This document shows positions 33,645-41,565 of a stretch of DNA of 64,000 nt, one piece after another. Source of the stretch: Prevotella sp. (GTDB lineage Bacteria; Bacteroidota; Bacteroidia; Bacteroidales; Bacteroidaceae); assembly GCA_016285245.1 (NCBI GenBank), contig JAEEQH010000005.1, forward strand, positions 1 through 64,000. The letters run 5' to 3'. Position 1 is the stretch's first letter, and each line of letters opens with the position of its first letter. Position numbers and translations under genes: made by a program. Below the pieces are notes generated by a model. It worked only from the letters and a program-made list of their open reading frames with translations. It searched no databases and was not told the origin of the DNA.

Positions 33645-34724
33645 TTACTCCTCCTTCTCGGCTTTCTGCTTGTCGCTGCCCTTGGCTTTGGGAATGGCGA
33701 AGCGCACCTTCTCGCTGTCGTCGCGACGCTCGTGGTAGAGCTTCGGCAGAGGGTTCTTCAGAGGTTCGTCGAAGTTGCGACGGCTGCGGACGGCGTCGAT
33801 AGCCAGGTAGATGGCGTTGCGCATGGCCGTAGCGTCGGCCTTCCCCTGTCCGGCAATGTCGAAGCAGGAACCGTGGTCGGGGGCGGTGACAATGATGGGC
33901 AGACCGGCAAGATAGCGCACGCCGCAGTCAGGCGCCAGCGCCTTGAAGGGCGACATACCCTGGTCGTAGTACATGGCCAGGACAGCATCGAACTGGACGA
34001 AGCTATCGTCGCTGAAGAACATGTCGGCAGCATAGGGGCCAAAGGCCTGGATGCCAGCCTGTTCCAGCTCGTCGATGGCAGGCTTGATAATCTCCTGCTC
34101 CTCGTCGCCCAGCAGACCGCCGGCACCAGCATGGGGGTTCAGGGCCAGCACGGCAATGCGCGGCGAGGAGATGCTCATGTCGCGGTGCAGACAGTTGTGC
34201 AGTGCCGTGGCTTTCTCGACAATCTTCTGCTTCGTGATGGCCTCGGCCACGTCCTTGATGGCCACGTTCTTCGTGACCAATGCCACGCGGAGGTCATCGT
34301 TGACGAGCATCGAGAGTGCCTGCGGGTCACGGCCGAGGTTGTTGTTGGCAGCGGCAGGAGCGGTGACGAGGACATCGGCCAGGCCAGCCTCCACGTCGGC
34401 CTTGGCACGCTCCACGGCCTTGCGGGCAGCCTCCTCCGACTCGGGCGTCTGCTGTCCCACATCCATCTTCACCTCGTCGTCGGTAACAGCCAGCAGGTTC
34501 AGCCGCCCGTCCTTGGCCTCGCCGGCCTCGGTAATGTTATGAAACTGCAGCTGCATCTCGAAAGCCTTACGGTAGTAGGCAGCCACATTGGGCGCACCAT
34601 ATATAATAGGTGTACACAGTTCCAGCATCGCCGGATCTTCGAACGCCTTGAGGATGATTTCATATCCGACACCGTTGGTGTCGCCGTGCGTAATGGCTAC
34701 GCGAATCTTTTTGTCTTGTTCCAT
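33645..34724 (-). CDS. pdxA: 4-hydroxythreonine-4-phosphate dehydrogenase
   Basis: A 359-residue NAD-dependent dehydrogenase of the DXP-dependent pyridoxal phosphate pathway. It has the family start (VAITHGDTNGVGYEIILKAF), the dimer/metal residues in NPHAGAGGLLG and YYDQGM, and the closing motif DHGSCFDIAGQGKAD. The charged tail (KAKGSDKQKAEKEE) is an extension over E. coli PdxA. No pdxJ is in the window. Confidence 0.95.
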   Translation of the reverse strand: MEQDKKIRVAITHGDTNGVGYEIILKAFEDPAMLELCTPIIYGAPNVAAYYRKAFEMQLQFHNITEAGEAKDGRLNLLAVTDDEVKMDVGQQTPESEEAARKAVERAKADVEAGLADVLVTAPAAANNNLGRDPQALSMLVNDDLRVALVTKNVAIKDVAEAITKQKIVEKATALHNCLHRDMSISSPRIAVLALNPHAGAGGLLGDEEQEIIKPAIDELEQAGIQAFGPYAADMFFSDDSFVQFDAVLAMYYDQGMSPFKALAPDCGVRYLAGLPIIVTAPDHGSCFDIAGQGKADATAMRNAIYLAIDAVRSRRNFDEPLKNPLPKLYHERRDDSEKVRFAIPKAKGSDKQKAEKEE

Positions 34725-34732
34725 AGTTGTTT

Positions 34733-34764
34733 TTTTCGTTATTACGTTATAACGTTATGTCGTT
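34733..34764. repeat. Octad array spanning the pdxA-rlmN junction
   Basis: Four 8-nt units of form NNNNCGTT (TTTTCGTT, ATTACGTT, ATAACGTT, ATGTCGTT). The array begins 8 nt before the pdxA start and runs into the rlmN stop codon and last two codons. Confidence 0.7.
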
Positions 34765-35819
34765 TTGGGTTCTTGTTGTCTTGCTGTCGATAGCAGGCCG
34801 CAGGCGGCAAAGATGTCCTCGCCGCGGCTGGCACGGATGGTCGTGAAGACACCGCGGGCTGTGAGGAAGTCGCGCATACGCTCCATGCGCTGCTCGTCGG
34901 CGCTGGGGAGGTCGACGTCCGGGATGGCGTGGAAGCGGATCAGGTTGACACGGCACTCCAGCCCCTCCACCAGCCGAACGATGTCGCGGGCATGGGCCAG
35001 TGTGTCGTTCAGTCCGCTGAAGCAGATGTACTCGAACGAGCAGCGGCGCTGGTGGGTGAAGTCGTACTCGCGGAGCAGCGCCACCACCTCCTCGATGGTC
35101 ATCTGTCCCTCGGCGGGCATCAGCCGTAAGCGCTGCTCGTGCTGCGGTGTGTGCATGGAGATGGCCACATGGCACTGGCTCTCGTCGAGGAAGCGCTTCA
35201 GCTTGCCGCGGATGCCGACGGAGCTGACGGTGATGCGCTTGGGACTCCACTGATAGCCGTCGTCGGCCGTCAGGCGCTCGGTGGCCTGCAGCACGGCGTC
35301 GAGGTTGTCCATCGGCTCACCCTGTCCCATGAAGACGACGTTCGTCAGGAGGTCGCGCTCGGGCAACGAGTAGATCTGGTTCAGGATGTCGCCCACGGTG
35401 AGGTTGCCATGCCAGCCCTGCTTACCCGTCTGACAGAACAGGCAATTCATCTTGCACCCCACCTGACAGGACACACAGAGCGTGCCGCGGTCGCCGTCGG
35501 GGATGAAGACCGTCTCGACGAACTTGCCTTCATCGTTTGTTGCGACTGAGTCGCAACGCACCGGGAACAGGTACTTCACCGTGCCGTCCTTCGAGCGCTG
35601 GCAGTCAACGGGAGCCATCGCCCCGACGGTGTAGCTGGCCTTCAGACGCTCACGGTTCTGCTTCGAGATGTTCGTCATCTCGTCGATGTTGGTGACGTGC
35701 TGCTGGTATAGCCAACGCGCTATCTGGCCGCCCGTAAAGGCCGGCATTCCCAACGACTGCGCCACCTCTTTCAGGGCGGCCGTCGTCATTCCCATAAGCA
35801 CGCGTTTCCCCTCGTCCAT
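34755..35819 (-). CDS. rlmN: Dual-specificity RNA methyltransferase RlmN
   Basis: A 354-residue radical-SAM enzyme that methylates C2 of A2503 in 23S rRNA and A37 in some tRNAs. The cluster motif CxxxCxxC is in CKMNCLFC, preceded by CVSCQVG. NVVFMGQGEPMDN and SVGIRGKLKRFL are family blocks. The second catalytic cysteine is in FAACGLL near the end. It is the first gene of the rlmN-pdxA-flippase unit, with a -7 box at 35844-35852. Confidence 0.95.
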   Translation of the reverse strand: MDEGKRVLMGMTTAALKEVAQSLGMPAFTGGQIARWLYQQHVTNIDEMTNISKQNRERLKASYTVGAMAPVDCQRSKDGTVKYLFPVRCDSVATNDEGKFVETVFIPDGDRGTLCVSCQVGCKMNCLFCQTGKQGWHGNLTVGDILNQIYSLPERDLLTNVVFMGQGEPMDNLDAVLQATERLTADDGYQWSPKRITVSSVGIRGKLKRFLDESQCHVAISMHTPQHEQRLRLMPAEGQMTIEEVVALLREYDFTHQRRCSFEYICFSGLNDTLAHARDIVRLVEGLECRVNLIRFHAIPDVDLPSADEQRMERMRDFLTARGVFTTIRASRGEDIFAACGLLSTARQQEPKTT

Positions 35820-35843
35820 CGCTTGAACTTGTATAATTTTGGT

Positions 35844-35852
35844 GCAAAGGTA
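35844..35852 (-). promoter_or_regulatory. Bacteroidetes -7 box for rlmN
   Basis: Minus strand reads TACCTTTGC, 25 nt before the rlmN start. It lies only 32 nt from the divergent box at 35885-35893, so the two promoters nearly overlap. Confidence 0.65.
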
Positions 35853-35884
35853 CTATTTTTTTTCGTTATTCCAAAAAAAAGGTG

Positions 35885-35893
35885 TACCTTTGC
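35885..35893 (+). promoter_or_regulatory. Bacteroidetes -7 box for the SpoIID fusion gene
   Basis: TACCTTTGC, 18 nt before the ATG at 35911; this excludes the in-frame start at 35839. Confidence 0.65.
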
Positions 35894-35910
35894 AGGAAAC
35901 TTTTGCAGTT

Positions 35911-38900
35911 ATGAGAGAAAAGATTGACTGTTTCCTTCCCGACATCGACCGGCAGCTGATGGCACCCACCGTGGCACAGCTGGAGGCCAGCAAGGTCGTG
36001 AGGGACATCTTCTGGACGGCCGGCATGACCAGCAGCCAGGCCGTCATGCAGATAGCTGAGCAGGCCCGTGCCGAGTACACGCTACTCTTCACCAAGCCGG
36101 CACCCGTGACCATCGGAAAGGGTGCCCTGGAGCGGATGCTACGTGTGGCTTGCGACTCCGGTGCCGCCATGGTCTATGCCGACCGTAGCGGCCACCCCGC
36201 CATCGACTACCAGCTGGGCAGCGTGCGCGACGACTTCGACTTCGGCTCGCTACTACTCATCCGTACCAGTCTGTTGCACACCTTCGCACTCCAGGACGGT
36301 GAGCCCGACTACCAGTATGCCGGCCTCTACGCTCTCCGGCTGTTCCTCAGCCGTCAGGGGCAACTGCTGCACCTAAACGAGGTGCTCTACAGCGAGGTGG
36401 AGCTCGACAACCGCGCCTCGGGCGTCAAGCAGTTCGACTACGTCAACCCGCGCAACCGCGACGTACAGATAGAAATGGAACACGCCGCCACGGCACACCT
36501 TGAGGCCATCGGCGCACGCATAGACCCGTCGAACGCCCACACGGTAGACTTCAACGAACAGGAGTTTCCCGTCGAGGCGACGGTCGTCATCCCCGTCTTC
36601 AACCGCGCAAAGACCATTGCCGACGCGGTGAACAGTGCCCTGGAGCAGCAGACGACATTCCCGTTCAACGTCATTGTCGTCGACAACCACTCTACCGACG
36701 GCACCAGCGATATTCTGTCCGCCTTGGCCTCGTCACGTATGCTGTCACCGAGTGACAGCCAGCTCCACGTCATTGTCCCCGAGCGCACCGACCTCGGCAT
36801 CGGCGGCTGTTGGAACGAGGCCATCAACGACGTGCGCTGCGGACGCTTCGCCGTCCAGCTGGACAGCGACGACCTCTACTCGTCGCCAAACACCCTGCAG
36901 CAGGTGGTCGACACCTTCCGCAAGCAGAAGGCGGCGATGGTCATCGGCAGCTACCGGATGTGCGACTTCGAGCTGAGCACCCTGCCGCCGGGACTCATCG
37001 ACCACCGTGAGTGGACCGACGAGAACGGACCGAACAACGCCCTGCGCATCAACGGACTGGGAGCGCCGAGAGCGTTCTTCACGCCCGTCCTGCGACAGAT
37101 ACAGTTCCCCAACACCAGCTATGGCGAGGACTATGCCCTCGGACTGGCCTTCTCGCGTCACTACCGCATAGGCCGCATCTACGACGAGCTGTACCTCTGT
37201 CGGCGCTGGGGAGGCAACAGCGACGCCGCACTCAGCGTGGAGAAGGTCAACGCAAACAACCTCTACAAAGACCGGCTACGCACCCTGGAGATACGGGCGC
37301 GACAGCAGATGAACAGCAGCCACAGCGACCAGCTCGACGAGTCGCCGCTGCAGCGCTTCTTCGACCTGCAGCTGGACCGCTGGGACGACGCACGCCGCCG
37401 CTATCGTGAGCTGCGCCGTGTAGAGACGCGCGAGCTGCCCATCGGTGCCTCGACCATCGTGGCCCAGTGGAATCCCGCACGCATCGTCTCGACGGGAGCG
37501 AAGATGGACAGCAAGACGCTGGGCGAGCGGCCCTGCTTCCTCTGCGGTGAGAACCGTCCGAAGGAGCAGATGAAGCGCATCGTCGACGGAAAGTGGGAGT
37601 TGCTCGTCAACCCCTACCCCATCCTGCCCATGCACTTCACCATCCCCTCACTGAAACACCGCCCGCAGGCCATCAAGGACATGATCGGCGAGATGTACCG
37701 TCTGCTGACCGACTTCCCCGACCTGCTGGTATTCTATAACGGCCCGAAATGTGGGGCGTCGGCACCCGACCACTCCCACCTGCAGGCCGGCACCAGCGGC
37801 ATCGTACCACTACAGAAGTCGTGGCAGCGCCTGTCGCGCGACCTGACACCGGTGGTACGCCTCTCGGACGATGCCGACATCTCCATCATTGCCGACTATC
37901 CTTGTCCGGCTCTGCTCATACGCAGCACCACCAAGGATGCCGGTGACCGTCTGTTCCGTCATCTCTATGCTGCCCTGCCGCAGCGCGAGGACGAGACAGA
38001 GCCGATGATGAACATCCTGGGATGGCGTCACGACGGCGAGTACCTGCTCGTGGTCATCCCCCGCGATAAGCACCGTCCCGACTGCTACACCGCCGAGGGC
38101 GACGACCAGTTCATCGTGTCGCCGGGAGCCTTGGACATGGCGGGGCTGATGATTACGCCGCGCGAGGAAGACTTCCGTAGGCTGACGCCGGAGCTGGCCA
38201 TCAACATCATGCGTGAGGTGGCCCTGAGCGAGGCAACGTTTAGCGACGTCGTCCAACGGATGAAGGACACACCGCTGACGAAGGTGCGCAGCCGTCAGGA
38301 GCCACAGTTCTTCGGACGCAAGGAGCCGCAGGTTAGCGTCGGCATCGTCAGCGGACAACAGATTGTCTTCACGCTGAACGCCCCCTATACCGCCAAGGGT
38401 GCCGCCATCACAGGCGACCAGGTGGTAGAGTTCAGCGAGGGGGCCATCCTCTGGCACGGCCAGCAGTACCGCGAGCTGTTGTTCACACCACAGCAGCAGG
38501 ACGCATCGTTCTCGTTGCGCGACGTCACCATCGGCGTCAACTTCCACTGGGAACGCAAGCAGACGCAGACTTTCAACGGATCGCTGCGACTGGTCGTGGA
38601 GAGCGACCAGATAACCGCCATCAACGAACTGCCCGTAGAGCGTTACCTGACGAGTGTCATCTCCAGCGAGATGGCTGCCACGTCGTCGCTCGAACTGCTC
38701 AAAGCCCATGCCGTCATCAGCCGTTCATGGCTGCTGGCACAGATAGAGAAGCGCCGCCGGATGAGCGAGGGCAGCACGGACAATTTCTTCTCGTTCACGA
38801 AGAAGGACGACGAGCTGATACGTTGGTACGACCGCGAGGACCATACCATCTTCGACGTCTGCGCCGACGACCACTGTCAGCGCTACCAAGGCATCACCAA

Positions 38901-39564
38901 TGCCGACAACCCGTCGGTGGTCGAGGCCATCCGCCAGACGCGCGGACAGATACTGACGTACGACGGCGAAATCTGTGACGCCCGTTTCTCGAAGTGCTGC
39001 GGCGGCAGGACGGAGGAGTTCCAGTACTGCTGGGAAGACACGCCGAAACCCTACCTCGTGTCAGTGGACGACCCGTGGTGTAACACCCACGATCGCCACA
39101 TCCTGCAACAGGTGCTCAACGACTACGACCAAGAGACACCCGACTTCTACACATGGACGGTCAGTTACAGCCGCAAGGAGCTGACGGAGCTCGTCAGCCG
39201 CAAGCTGAAGCTCGACCTCGGCGACATCGTAGACCTCGTACCACTGGAACGTGGCAAGAGCGGCCGCATTTGGAAGCTGCAGATTGTCGGTACGAAGCGC
39301 TCGTTCACCATCGGCAAGGAGCTCGAGATACGCCGCACACTCAGCGAGACCCACCTCTACAGCTCTGCCTTCGACGTAGAGAAGAGGATAGAGGAGAAAG
39401 GAAAAAGGAAAGAGACTTCCTTCATCCTGAACGGCCACGGCTGGGGCCACGGCGTAGGCCTGTGCCAGATTGGCGCCGCCGTCATGGGAGAGCAGGGCAA
39501 GCCTTACGACGAGATCCTGCTGTTCTACTACCGTAACGCCGAGATCCACCGCCTGTACGATTAA
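35911..39564 (+). CDS. Fusion: glycosyltransferase-like + GT2 + HIT/GalT-like (DUF4922) + SpoIID
   Basis: A 1217-residue protein with four recognisable parts. Residues 1 to about 215 look like a GT-A domain without catalytic aspartates (EYTLLFTKPAPV, MVYADRSG). About 220-480 is a complete GT2 domain (TVVIPVFNRAKTIADAV, DSDD near 317, GEDY near 404). About 520-790 is a HIT/GalT-like domain with CFLCGENRP and DHSHLQ, an H-x-H-x-Q motif as in nucleotidyltransferases and phosphorylases. About 805-1217 is a SpoIID/LytB domain (SVISSEM near 914, GHGWGHGVGLCQIGA near 1174), whose known members cleave peptide-free peptidoglycan strands. No signal peptide or membrane helix is visible, so the SpoIID part would be cytoplasmic. 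An AmpG-type permease follows 32 nt later. Murein fragment recycling is the best guess; it is inference. Confidence 0.85.
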   Translation: MREKIDCFLPDIDRQLMAPTVAQLEASKVVRDIFWTAGMTSSQAVMQIAEQARAEYTLLFTKPAPVTIGKGALERMLRVACDSGAAMVYADRSGHPAIDYQLGSVRDDFDFGSLLLIRTSLLHTFALQDGEPDYQYAGLYALRLFLSRQGQLLHLNEVLYSEVELDNRASGVKQFDYVNPRNRDVQIEMEHAATAHLEAIGARIDPSNAHTVDFNEQEFPVEATVVIPVFNRAKTIADAVNSALEQQTTFPFNVIVVDNHSTDGTSDILSALASSRMLSPSDSQLHVIVPERTDLGIGGCWNEAINDVRCGRFAVQLDSDDLYSSPNTLQQVVDTFRKQKAAMVIGSYRMCDFELSTLPPGLIDHREWTDENGPNNALRINGLGAPRAFFTPVLRQIQFPNTSYGEDYALGLAFSRHYRIGRIYDELYLCRRWGGNSDAALSVEKVNANNLYKDRLRTLEIRARQQMNSSHSDQLDESPLQRFFDLQLDRWDDARRRYRELRRVETRELPIGASTIVAQWNPARIVSTGAKMDSKTLGERPCFLCGENRPKEQMKRIVDGKWELLVNPYPILPMHFTIPSLKHRPQAIKDMIGEMYRLLTDFPDLLVFYNGPKCGASAPDHSHLQAGTSGIVPLQKSWQRLSRDLTPVVRLSDDADISIIADYPCPALLIRSTTKDAGDRLFRHLYAALPQREDETEPMMNILGWRHDGEYLLVVIPRDKHRPDCYTAEGDDQFIVSPGALDMAGLMITPREEDFRRLTPELAINIMREVALSEATFSDVVQRMKDTPLTKVRSRQEPQFFGRKEPQVSVGIVSGQQIVFTLNAPYTAKGAAITGDQVVEFSEGAILWHGQQYRELLFTPQQQDASFSLRDVTIGVNFHWERKQTQTFNGSLRLVVESDQITAINELPVERYLTSVISSEMAATSSLELLKAHAVISRSWLLAQIEKRRRMSEGSTDNFFSFTKKDDELIRWYDREDHTIFDVCADDHCQRYQGITNADNPSVVEAIRQTRGQILTYDGEICDARFSKCCGGRTEEFQYCWEDTPKPYLVSVDDPWCNTHDRHILQQVLNDYDQETPDFYTWTVSYSRKELTELVSRKLKLDLGDIVDLVPLERGKSGRIWKLQIVGTKRSFTIGKELEIRRTLSETHLYSSAFDVEKRIEEKGKRKETSFILNGHGWGHGVGLCQIGAAVMGEQGKPYDEILLFYYRNAEIHRLYD

Positions 39565-39596
39565 TTTTCAATAGTCCATTATCAATTTGTAATTAT

Positions 39597-40868
39597 ATGC
39601 TAAAAAAGTCCCCCTGGGCATGGGTGCCCACACTCTATTTCGCCGAGGCCCTACCCTATGTGGCCGTGATGACCATCTCGCTCATCATGTACAAAAGGCT
39701 CGGACTGTCGAACGCCGACATCACCCTGTACACCTCCTGGCTCTACCTGCCGTGGGTCATCAAACCCCTGTGGAGCCCGTTCGTGGACCTCATCAAGACC
39801 AAGCGCTGGTGGATTGTGGCCATGCAGTTGCTCATCGGTGCCGCCCTCGGCGGCGTGGCCTTCACCATCCCCGGGCCGTTCTGGCTGACGGGTTCGCTCT
39901 GCTTCTTCTGGCTCATGGCCTTCTCGAGCGCCACCCACGACATCGCCGCCGACGGGTTCTATATGCTCGGTCTGGACAGCCACGAACAGGCATACTTCGT
40001 GGGCATCCGCTCAACGTTCTATCGTATTGCCACCATCTTCGGACAAGGACTGCTCGTCATGCTGGCCGGTAACCTCGAGGTGCTGACGCGTAACGTGCGC
40101 TACTCATGGAGCCTCATGTTCTACCTGATGGCGGGACTGTTCATCGCCTTCTGGCTGTGGCACAACTACATCCTGCCGCGCCCCGCAGAGGACCACCCGA
40201 CGGCAGGACAGACAGGTACAGAAATCTGGCGCGGCTTCGTACGCACGTTCATCACGTTCTTCCAGAAGCCACAGGTCATCGCCGGCATCTGCTTCATGCT
40301 TTTCTACCGTATGCCCGAAGGACTGCTGGCCAAGGTTAGTGCCCTGTTCCTCATCGACTCGCAGGCCAACGGCGGTCTGGGACTGTCACCGGCAGAGTAC
40401 GGTCTGGTACAGGGTACCGTCGGCATGATTGGTCTGACGCTGGGCGGCATCCTCGGCGGCATCGTCGCCAGCCGCGATGGTCTGAAGCGCTGGCTGTGGC
40501 CGATGGTCTGTGCCATCACCCTGCCCGACCTCGTCTACGTCTACCTGGCCTACGCCCTGCCCAGCAGCCTGCTTGTGGTCAATATCTGCGTCTTCCTGGA
40601 GCAGTTCGGCTACGGATTCGGCTTCTCTGCCTATATGCTATACCTTATATATTATAGTCAGGGCGAGCACAAGACATCGCACTACGCCCTGTGTACCGCC
40701 TTCATGGCGCTGTCGATGATGATTCCCGGAATGTTTGCCGGTGCCCTGCAGGAGAGCGTTGGCTATCCCGTGTTCTTCCTCATCGTCATGGCTGCCTGCT
40801 CGCTGACCTACATCGTCTCGTCGCAGCTGAAGATTGACCCGGAGTTCGGAAAGAAGACTGACGAATAA
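39597..40868 (+). CDS. AmpG-like major-facilitator permease
   Basis: A 423-residue inner-membrane transporter with about twelve helices. AmpG-family features are the start (SPWAWVPTLYFAEALPYVAVMTISLIMYKRLGLS), WSPFVDLIKTKRWW and the conserved THDIAADGFY. AmpG carries GlcNAc-anhydroMurNAc peptides into the cytoplasm during wall recycling. The match is to the family; the exact solute is not proven. It follows the SpoIID fusion gene closely and probably shares its message. An inverted-repeat element lies 9 nt after the stop codon. Confidence 0.85.
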   Translation: MLKKSPWAWVPTLYFAEALPYVAVMTISLIMYKRLGLSNADITLYTSWLYLPWVIKPLWSPFVDLIKTKRWWIVAMQLLIGAALGGVAFTIPGPFWLTGSLCFFWLMAFSSATHDIAADGFYMLGLDSHEQAYFVGIRSTFYRIATIFGQGLLVMLAGNLEVLTRNVRYSWSLMFYLMAGLFIAFWLWHNYILPRPAEDHPTAGQTGTEIWRGFVRTFITFFQKPQVIAGICFMLFYRMPEGLLAKVSALFLIDSQANGGLGLSPAEYGLVQGTVGMIGLTLGGILGGIVASRDGLKRWLWPMVCAITLPDLVYVYLAYALPSSLLVVNICVFLEQFGYGFGFSAYMLYLIYYSQGEHKTSHYALCTAFMALSMMIPGMFAGALQESVGYPVFFLIVMAACSLTYIVSSQLKIDPEFGKKTDE

Positions 40869-40877
40869 TTATAGAAA

Positions 40878-40964
40878 GTGTCAAAAACAAAAATCTTCAA
40901 AAATCTGACAAAAACAAGCCCATCGAAAGGCATTATTGTTAGATTTTTGAAGATTTTTGTTTAA
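40878..40964. repeat. Inverted-repeat element, copy 1 (87 bp)
   Basis: Left arm 40885-40909 and right arm 40938-40962 are complementary at 24 of 25 bases; the core is ATCTTCAAAAATCT. It lies between the convergent ends of the AmpG-like gene and the tmRNA, where it can act as a two-way terminator. A copy in the opposite orientation, about 90% identical including the central part, is at 57061-57149. Confidence 0.85.
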
Positions 40965-40971
40965 TTATTAG

Positions 40972-41368
40972 TGGAGCTGGAGGGAGTCGAACCCTCGTCC
41001 GCACAAGGAAACCATACGCTTTCTACACGCTTATTCCAGACTTCGGTTTTCGAGCAGCAGCAAGACCTGGACCACCAACAACTGCCTTATCTCCTAAATT
41101 TCATCCGTCAGTCGGAGCCCTGACGGACTATTTCCGATTTAACCTGCGCCGCTTGATCTTCGGATTCGGAACAACATCCTTGGAGCGACGTCTCGTTCTC
41201 TCACCTTGTAAGAGAATAAAGCCAGTAATCTACTGTACTTCGATTAGGCAGCGAGAGCATACCTTGTGTTGCCAATTAAATTTGTGTTCACTCAGTTTTA
41301 GGAGGTAGCCAACGAGCCTCCGCGTGCTTACGTACCATCTCGGCTTGCCGTCAAATCCAGTCAACCCC
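40972..41368 (-). ncRNA. ssrA: Transfer-messenger RNA
   Basis: About 397 nt. The 5' end GGGGTTGACTGGATTTGACGGC and the 3' T-arm (GGTTCGACTCC) are typical of tmRNA; the first seven bases pair with GGAGCTG at 40973-40979 (CAGCTCC in the RNA) to form the acceptor stem. The 3' CCA is not encoded. The tag frame at 41244-41273 reads GNTRYALAA followed by TAA, so the likely tag is A-GNTRYALAA. It rescues stalled ribosomes and marks the products for proteolysis. Exact 5' and 3' ends are uncertain by a few bases. Confidence 0.95.
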
Positions 41369-41381
41369 AGTGATAGTGGGT

Positions 41382-41390
41382 GCAAAGGTA
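41382..41390 (-). promoter_or_regulatory. Bacteroidetes -7 box for tmRNA
   Basis: Minus strand reads TACCTTTGC, 13 nt before the predicted 5' end at 41368. Confidence 0.75.
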
Positions 41391-41464
41391 ATGAAAAAAA
41401 CGAGAATTGAGAAACAAGAAGCGAGAAATTTGCTGGCGGGAACGGTTTTTTCATGTTTTTTTTA

Positions 41465-41473
41465 TACCTTTGC
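41465..41473 (+). promoter_or_regulatory. Bacteroidetes -7 box for the exopolysaccharide operon
   Basis: TACCTTTGC, 92 nt before the first gene of the locus, giving an untranslated leader of about 85 nt. Confidence 0.7.
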
Positions 41474-41522
41474 CGCGTTTTATGCTCGCAAGGGCAATAA
41501 AATCGGGATTTTTGAGTTTGTA

Positions 41523-41557
41523 ATAGATAAGAGATAATAGATAACAGATAATAGATA
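41523..41557 (+). repeat. Five-unit heptad array in the exopolysaccharide leader
   Basis: Five 7-nt units (ATAGATA, AGAGATA, ATAGATA, ACAGATA, ATAGATA) end 8 nt before the start codon of the export protein, so they occupy the ribosome-binding region. Confidence 0.85.
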
Positions 41558-41565
41558 AAGGATCG

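Noticed and set aside
32646..34793. 715-codon plus-strand ORF across pdxA and the flippase-like gene
   Set aside because: Spans two real minus-strand genes and has no recognisable domain.
38600..39564. SpoIID domain as a sign of sporulation
   Set aside because: No other sporulation gene is present, and SpoIID/LytB domains occur in non-sporulating Bacteroidetes.
40972..41040. Possible tRNA because of a T-arm
   Set aside because: No anticodon arm follows; it is the tRNA-like end of tmRNA, pairing with the far 5' end.
41230..41454. 74-codon minus-strand ORF
   Set aside because: Lies over the tmRNA 5' part and promoter; the RNA explains the sequence.
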